Shown: positions 58,275 through 64,000 of the stretch, in pieces
How positions within the stretch are numbered: the first letter of the stretch is position 1
Layout of the letters: every line of letters starts with the position of its first letter
From: Paraconiothyrium sp. Pb-2020
Taxonomy: Eukaryota > Ascomycota > Dothideomycetes > Pleosporales > Didymosphaeriaceae
Direction of reading: 5' to 3'
Length of the DNA stretch: 64,000 nt
Assembly (NCBI GenBank): GCA_022419385.1
Contig: JAJUBI010000007.1
Span: 1,645,768-1,709,767 of the forward strand
Notes under the pieces: model-generated
Told to the model about the DNA's origin: nothing
The model's database searches: none
What the model saw: the letters and a program-made list of their open reading frames with translations, nothing else
Made by a program: the position numbers and the translations under genes

Positions 58275-59885
58275 TCAAAGACGCGCGCTGCCACACATAG
58301 GACAACAGTCTGGCGTGAGGTCGGAATTTGTAGCGCCACAGTTTGGACAGTACCATGATCCTGATGCAGAACGACCTGTAATCGGACCGACATGACCAAA
58401 GCGGGGCGTGGTGGTTTCGCTTGAATCATCCTTATCCGGTCCAGCCATCTTCTTACTCCAGCTCTTACCGACAACCCTTCGCTCCTCACCTGGGTCGATC
58501 GCGTCAGGACTTGGACTCTTCTTCCCTGGGCTGAACTTTTGTTCCCCCCTGGTACGGAATACACTTGGCGTTGGCTTTGTCGGTGTTAATTTCTCCCTTA
58601 CACGGAATGTCGAACTCCCGGTATCACGGGTAAAGGCTGACACCCATCTAGAGGCCTCTGACTGTATAGGTTGTATTTCAGGTGCGTTATTGGTCTTCGT
58701 TACTGTTGTGGAACGTGAACTAAATGGGATGATCTTTGGCCTTGATGGTACCTGAACATGATTACTATACGCTAATGTTTGCGTTGGCATGGTCTGATCC
58801 ATTCGTGGCCCTCTCGTCTTGGAATTCGCTGCTGAGAAGCTCGACACGAGCGCAGAGACTAGGACAGTAGCCATGTGAGCTGTGGGTAGAGTGGCTGAGG
58901 GCCAAAATCGCCGACTCCTTCCTGCTGTGGTCGAATTGTCTACGATATGTTGTTGCATAGCAACTTTCTCTTCAAGGAAAGACTTCAGCGCCAACAGCAG
59001 TCGAGTTTGCTCTCTCATGGCGGCCTCCAGCTCATGATTGTGATCACTGAGCGCTTCTTCGAGCGTCGACCTGTTCGAGTATGATGAACCGTGTTCTTGT
59101 TGCACGGTTGGCTGCTGATTACTCTTGTTGTTTATCACGAGCGCTTTGGTTTCTTCGAGAACGTTCTCAAGTGCATCTAGCTGGCCTGTCAAGCTATCCC
59201 GCATATCTTTGATACGCTTTAGTTGGTAGTCGTTCTGGACATTCTGAACGTCCAGTCCATTCTGGAGTACATCAATTTGCTTCTGTAGTTCAGTGGGTAC
59301 GTCTGCTGCGCGAATGGCTTCCACTATCTTTGCTAGCTGGTCTTGCTGCAATGGTTCTTGTAGTATTCTCGTTAGGGATTTCCTGAAGTTCTTCATCAGT
59401 CACCGGACGTTTGGACCAATCTCGTGTAAGTGTGGAACTCACAGTACTTGCAGCCCTAGCAGTAAGTTCACGGCCTGTAGCGGCTGTTCCACTTGTCTCC
59501 GAAGCTTCTCTATCTTGCCGGAAGCATCTTTGACGGTATACTTAATGGTAGATTTCACCTTCTCTAAGCCTGATTTCGAAGGCTGCTTCCCAAGGGCGGC
59601 TTCATGCTTATCGAGGAATCTTATGAAATCTGTCAAAGGTTCCTTGATGACATCGACTAGCTTCACGACCTCCTCGGCGATGCCATCTTGAGGCGTGTTC
59701 TGGATGTAATCGCTCAAGTGTTTGACTGTTGACACAAGGCTGCTAAGGAAGACTGCCTGGGAAGCGAACTTGCTCGATGCTCCACCAGACTCTTTGAAGG
59801 AATCGAGCAATATAATTAGAAGTTTGGTTCCTGCAATGAAGTCGCCCACCGAAAACCCGAAAGCCGGAGCTACCATCGCGGCCAA
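58275..59885 (-). CDS. STAND/NLR-type N-terminal domain protein with coiled coils and C-terminal zinc ribbon
   Basis: Exons 59885-59443 and 59382-58275 join through a 60-nt intron (GTGAGT, CTGAT, CTTCAG) and give 516 aa. Residues 1-140 begin FGFSVGDFIAGTKLLIILLDSFKES and resemble the helical domain placed at the N-terminus of many fungal STAND (NLR-like) and heterokaryon-incompatibility proteins (PigL_N/Helo-like; recalled, not searched). Residues 150-320 are coiled coil, with a hydrophobic ATLPTAHMATVLVSALVSSF segment near 325-345 that could be a membrane helix. A Ser/Thr/Pro-rich, basic linker follows. The last 25 residues hold WYCPNCGATNSDLTPDCCPMC, two CxxC pairs close to a RanBP2-type zinc finger. 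No NACHT, NB-ARC or repeat domain is present, so this is a stand-alone signalling or executor form and not a full receptor. The function is inferred only. Confidence 0.75.
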
Positions 59886-60366
59886 GCAAGAGTTTCTGAA
59901 GAAGGCATTGAGAAAAGCGAGGGTCAGAAACTTTAAGAACCGGTGAATATCTGACGTAGAGGTGGCTTGTCTCTAACGATCATTTGATTGGATGTTTTTG
60001 ATGCAAGGCTGGCGCAAGGCTGATTACCACGTTTTCCAAGTTTCCAGACTTTCTTCGGAGAGGAAAGGCAGTTGCGTATGGCATCTTGACAATCAGCATC
60101 GTTTAAACATACAAGTTACGAGCGTAATGGATGATATTTGCTAAGATAAAAATCCATGGTAACTGTTCTCAGCAGCGGGCGAATGCCACAACATGTACAT
60201 ACCGACAGATGGGAAAGGGCGCGAACCGAATGTTAAACTCTCAACCCTGTATTGAGCAAACTATAGTGCGCGAGTGTGATTAACTTACAAGATTCTGTTA
60301 TTACCAAAGTATGACATAAAACCGGCTCTTTCGACCACCTGTTGTTGTTACATCCACTCAGAATGT
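59886..60366. other. Intergenic, no supported gene
   Basis: This is the 5' flank of the STAND-type gene and the 3' flank of the ABC transporter. No feature is seen. Confidence 0.4.
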
Positions 60367-62474
60367 TCAGTGCTTCCGTGCATACAGTACCACCCATCCC
60401 AGCAACCGATATCCGAAGATGATAATCAGCATGTAACCCACATACTTGCCCATGTTCTCCGTGTTAAAATCATACCTCTCCAGCACCGCCGTCCCCTTGA
60501 CCATACACTGATCTTGCAGTGTACTCGCATACATACACCGACAGTCGCCCTCCACAGTTTCACAGGCATAGTTCCTCTTCCCGAACTCATTGACCATCAT
60601 GCCACGGAACACATACGCCTGATAATCGATGTAGTGGAACACATACCTCCAGAACACATTCAGCGTCTGCGGCTCAACCATGAAGCCATTGACGCACATC
60701 CAAAGCCCGTTGGCAAACGCAGTCGCCGCAAGTGCGACAACGAAGATAGGAATCAAGCTGGAGAGAAGCACAACGAGGGATTCGGCGGCAAGCAGATCGA
60801 GGAACAGCCACATGACCCACGTCCAGAACGCGTCGGGGCCAGGACGGAAGTTACCCAGCCAGTACGCAATGACCGAGAACAGCAGCGTAATAATGAAGAG
60901 GTAAGGGATGCCGACTAGGAAGTTTGCTAGCAAGAAGGCGGTGGGGCCGTAGAGACCGTTGAGTCGCTCCTTTGTGTATATTGAGAGGTCCTCGAGGTAG
61001 GCGGGGATGTAGGCTACGGCCATGAAGGACATAAATGCGCCGCCGAAGAAGATGGCGTTGGTGAAAGCTGTAATGTTGTCTTGCGTGGGTGAGAGGCGTA
61101 GCCAGACCGTGCCCATCAGGATGGCGAGGCAGCCATACATCGCTATGCGGATACCGTATGCCACGATGTCGCGGTAGGACTTGATGAAAGAGCGGTGCAT
61201 GAGTGTGAGAGGTATGAGGTAGGGGTTCGCGGAGACATGGATGTGATTGAGACTCAGGGCTGAACCATCTTGGCTAGTCTGGTCAAGGCTAGCTTGAAGG
61301 ATTGCAGCTTGCTGAGAAGCAATCCAAGATGTGTGCAGCTGGTCAAGCCTATCCACAGCTTCTGTTTGATTCTGTAAGAAGTCGATGTTGACTATTTGTA
61401 GAATATACTCGGCGGGATTGATGTAAGTAGGCAGCTCGTAGCCGACGCTTGCGAAGTAGTCGTGAATGCCCGCCACTGGACCATTGTATGCAGTCTTACC
61501 GCGCGATAGAAGCAGAAGCTGGTCAAACAGTTGGAATGTGGTCGTGGACGGCTGGTGAATAGATGCGATAACTAATATCTGGCATTCGGTTAGGCATGAC
61601 GTAGCTAGAGGGGACGGTGACTGACCTTGAATTTCTTTGCAGTGACACGCACAAAGTTCATAACCTCATAGCTCGCAGCAGAATCAAGTCCGCTTGTCGG
61701 CTCATCTAGGAAAAGTATCTTCGGACTGGTAATCAAGTGGCTAGCCACGCTGACCCTGCGTTTCTGCCCTCCCGACACACCTTTTCGGATGGGTGTGCCA
61801 ATCAGAGTATCGGCCTGCTCGCGTAGACCAAACGATTCGAGCAAGGCGTTGATTCGCGCTATACGTTCCGTCTTCGATATAGAACTGTGCAGGTGGTCAG
61901 CCTCGCTGCATTGCTGCGCCCCATCACCGCATCAGAAGCAGCCTTACCTAGGGAGAGCGAGCCGGGCGGCAAAATCCAGCGTCTCTTGGACGGTGAGCGA
62001 CCCCACGAGTGCGTCCTCCTGCTCGACGAAGCTGGACAGCTTGCGGAAGTCCTTTGCGTCTGATGGCGCGCCGTTAACGTATGTGACTCCTGACACTGAG
62101 GCACTGATGGTTGCTTCACGTTGTGCGAGGACATTGAGAAGTGTTGTCTTTCCAGAACCACTGCGATCGTTAGACCACGTGCGCGAATGGATTGAACATA
62201 ACGTACCTGGGGCCCATGAGTGCCAACATTTCGCCTGAGAGTGGTGTAAGTACGTAATACATCGTAGGTAGGTTTACTTACCAGCCTTGAGCAGGCCACG
62301 AGCATCTGACAGGATCTTCAATGGCTGCTTCGTGTGACGGTCTTTGACTGTCACCGAGACGTCGTTCCAACTGAAGCTGCTTACAGATTCATTGCTCAAG
62401 TAGGTGCGGCCGATGTTCGCATGTTTCTCAACATCGACCACGGAAGAATTATTGGAGACAGTCATTTCGTGCAT
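60367..62474 (-). CDS. ABCG-type half transporter
   Basis: This is an ATP-driven exporter with one nucleotide-binding domain followed by one membrane domain, acting as a dimer. Exons 62474-62282, 62234-62207 (28 nt), 62160-61948, 61884-61626 and 61578-60367 give 634 aa, a normal half-transporter length. Introns are 46-63 nt. The tiny second exon carries the first half of Walker A, and splicing yields EMLALMGPSGSGKTTLLNVL. The signature is VSGGQKRRVSVA, Walker B is KILFLDEPTSGLDS, and the His switch is in ASIHQPS. Six membrane segments follow from about residue 365, with a large cysteine-containing outer loop (NYACETVEGDCRCMYASTLQDQCMV) before the last helix, typical of ABCG. The order NBD-then-TMD and the length argue against a full-size PDR pump. 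The substrate (sterol, lipid or toxin) cannot be read. Confidence 0.92.
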
Positions 62475-63112
62475 ATACAGAGTGAATGGTTGCTGGTCTC
62501 AAAGAATGAAGATCTGAAACATGAGTCTTGGTGATACTGAAGAAGAATTATATCGTAGTATCAACGTGGTCCGGAAATGTACGCTGTGCCATCCCACACC
62601 TCGCCGTAAGATGCTACGCCCTCTTGGACGGCGACCCTAGGACTGGCGGGGACCATACCAACCCATGCTAGACATTGGGGCGGTGCGCTACAAACTGAAT
62701 GTATGGTCAGCGGTCTCGTTTCATTGGACGTGGTGCAGGGGCCAAAAACGGTGCCGCAATTAGACCCCTAGCTGAGAACGCCGAAGACCTCAGAAGCGAC
62801 GTTCGCTTAGTGGTTTAGCGCAGGAAGGCCTCCAGCTCGCCGACAGAAAATGCGCTACGCAAGTATTTTAGTATACCAGCGGGCTCGGTGTTTCAACGGT
62901 CGCCTTGAGACTGTTTGGCGAACTTTGCTGCATCAAATTTTGTATGATGCTCTGCCCCTTTCGGTGAGAATTCGCCGATGGCAAGGATCTGGCGTATACC
63001 AAGACTGATGTAGGCACACTGCCAAAAGCCGAGATTCATCGTTTATTTTCTCAAGTGAACTTACTGATGGGCGGTGTGTGATCACACAGTGCGGCTTCGC
63101 CGAGTACTGAAT
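62475..63112. other. Intergenic, no supported gene
   Basis: This is the promoter side of the ABC transporter and the 3' flank of the AlkB-type gene. Nothing is recognisable. Confidence 0.4.
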
Positions 63113-63904
63113 TTAAACCCACATTTGGCGAACATTCACATTGATCCTCTTCCTCGCCATCCAGCCTCTCCATGCTTCATAGTCGTTATCATTGACGTTT
63201 CGCCCGGCCGGCCAGCACTCAAGATATGTGGGGCAAGTTCCAGGCACAATTTGTGGAACGCCATGCCATGCGAAGCGCGACGCGCCACTCATATAGACCG
63301 CACTGCCTGATCGTAGTCGGATCGCTAACACACGCTCGTCTGTTGGGGTTGTTGGTGTATCGCTATTCGTTTCGTCCTTTGTTGTTGCAGGATCGGATGA
63401 GGTGCCAATGACAAAGATCGCATCACATCCAAGGCTAATGCTGATCAATCCAGCGTCGGTACTCTCAGCCACGTCACGATGAACGCTGAGTGTATCGCCT
63501 GGTGAGTACAAATTGACTATTGCAGCCTCTGCTTTAGTACTCGTGAAGGTATCTTCTAGCAATTCCTTTACATCGGAAGGAAACGATGGTGGTATGGCGT
63601 CCGGGTACTGTTTCGCAGTCCAATCGTATTGACCACCGAGCGTCATCCAACGCATCTTCTTGTTCAAGAGTTGAGATACGTTCAGTGGACGATGGACGGA
63701 GGGATCTGTTGGAATGGCGATAGTTGCGGAAGAGGTCGGAGGTAGTGTGAAGAAGGAAGATTCTGATGGTGGATAGGAAATGTCATAGTGAGTGTGGATG
63801 TTGGTCAGATGAGAGGGCTGCGCTAGATCGCGATGCAGGAGACGAGAGAGTAGCGTGAGCTGGATTTCAGGTGGTAGGAGAGACGGGACGATGAGGAGAC
63901 CTGC
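63113..63904 (-). CDS. AlkB-family 2-oxoglutarate/Fe(II) dioxygenase (ALKBH1-like), 5' end outside window
   Basis: This enzyme removes methyl groups from nucleic acids with 2-oxoglutarate and Fe(II). The window holds about 263 codons, ending at the stop 63113-63115. The exon seems to begin at an AG acceptor near 63901-63905 (two possible sites), and the first exon or exons lie beyond the window. Visible parts are GLLIVPSLLPPEIQL, the substrate-loop QYDWTAKQYP, VNLYSPGDTLSVHRDVAE with the HxD iron ligands, LISISLGCDAIFVIG, then the distal His in RFAWHGVPQIVPGT and the 2-oxoglutarate-binding region RINVNVRQ, in place of the usual RINLTFR. An insert of about 20 Thr/Asp-rich residues separates strands in the jelly roll. 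The spacing is as in ALKBH1. The gene appears intact as far as it can be seen. Confidence 0.88.
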   Translation of the reverse strand, partial: AGLLIVPSLLPPEIQLTLLSRLLHRDLAQPSHLTNIHTHYDISYPPSESSFFTLPPTSSATIAIPTDPSVHRPLNVSQLLNKKMRWMTLGGQYDWTAKQYPDAIPPSFPSDVKELLEDTFTSTKAEAAIVNLYSPGDTLSVHRDVAESTDAGLISISLGCDAIFVIGTSSDPATTKDETNSDTPTTPTDERVLAIRLRSGSAVYMSGASRFAWHGVPQIVPGTCPTYLECWPAGRNVNDNDYEAWRGWMARKRINVNVRQMWV

Positions 63905-64000
63905 CTGACGTCAGGCAAGATAATAAAGGTGTTATTTAAGATTTAGAGAAAATGGAACACGTATAAAGAATTGCCCTCTAGCTGCATCCTTGAGAATGGA

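Noticed and set aside
1..64000. CRISPR arrays, bacterial operons, ribosome binding sites, rRNA genes
   Set aside because: The gene structure is eukaryotic and nothing of this kind is present; no spaced repeats with uniform spacers were seen.

Overview
The window is nuclear DNA of a filamentous ascomycete (Pezizomycotina, probably a dothideomycete). The evidence is the short GT-AG introns (mostly 45-65 nt, many with a CTRAY branch site), the compact single genes on both strands, and clear fungal orthologues: eRF3/Sup35 with a Q/N/Y/G-rich prion-like head, a Spo14-type phospholipase D, a Yrb30-like Ran-GTP binder, a SAM+HMG+fungal-TF regulator and a Taka-type alpha-amylase. I joined exons by hand. 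In every complete multi-exon model offered, the exon lengths sum to a multiple of three and the reading frame agrees across each junction.

Layout. 0-18 kb is gene-poor. It holds the 3' end of an aldehyde dehydrogenase, a gene of an unrecognised family (526-1691), a tRNA-derived SINE-like element, the SAM/HMG transcription factor, an unknown protein, a secreted alpha-amylase, and a second, broken member of the unrecognised family (15224-16790). That copy carries an in-frame TAG and has a palindromic MITE-like element in its second intron. 18-34 kb has a 5.7-kb phospholipase D gene, an alpha/beta hydrolase, a large disordered nuclear-type protein and a secreted Ser/Thr-rich repeat protein. 34-45 kb is a carbohydrate and transport block: a DHA1-type MFS, a sugar-porter MFS with an 11-nt microexon, a third MFS and a large secreted pectate-lyase-like enzyme. 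46-58 kb is mainly housekeeping: amidohydrolase, small membrane protein, BSD-domain protein, Yrb30-like protein divergent from eRF3, and the CCDC130/Saf4-type splicing factor. 58-64 kb has a protein with a STAND/NLR-type N-terminal domain, coiled coils and a zinc ribbon, then an ABCG half transporter and an AlkB-type dioxygenase cut by the window edge.

How genes work together. Amylase, pectate-lyase-like enzyme and sugar porter fit polysaccharide breakdown and uptake, but they are not one operon-like unit and no co-regulation can be read from the DNA. The 46-58 kb genes act in translation termination, Ran transport and splicing and are neighbours without an obvious shared pathway. The most unusual signals are the two-member unknown family with conserved intron positions and a decaying copy, a pectate-lyase gene whose frame is interrupted by a stop that only a 27-nt (or weak 54-nt) intron would remove, the stop codon of the phospholipase D lying across a perfect splice donor, and the STAND-type N-domain/zinc-ribbon protein.
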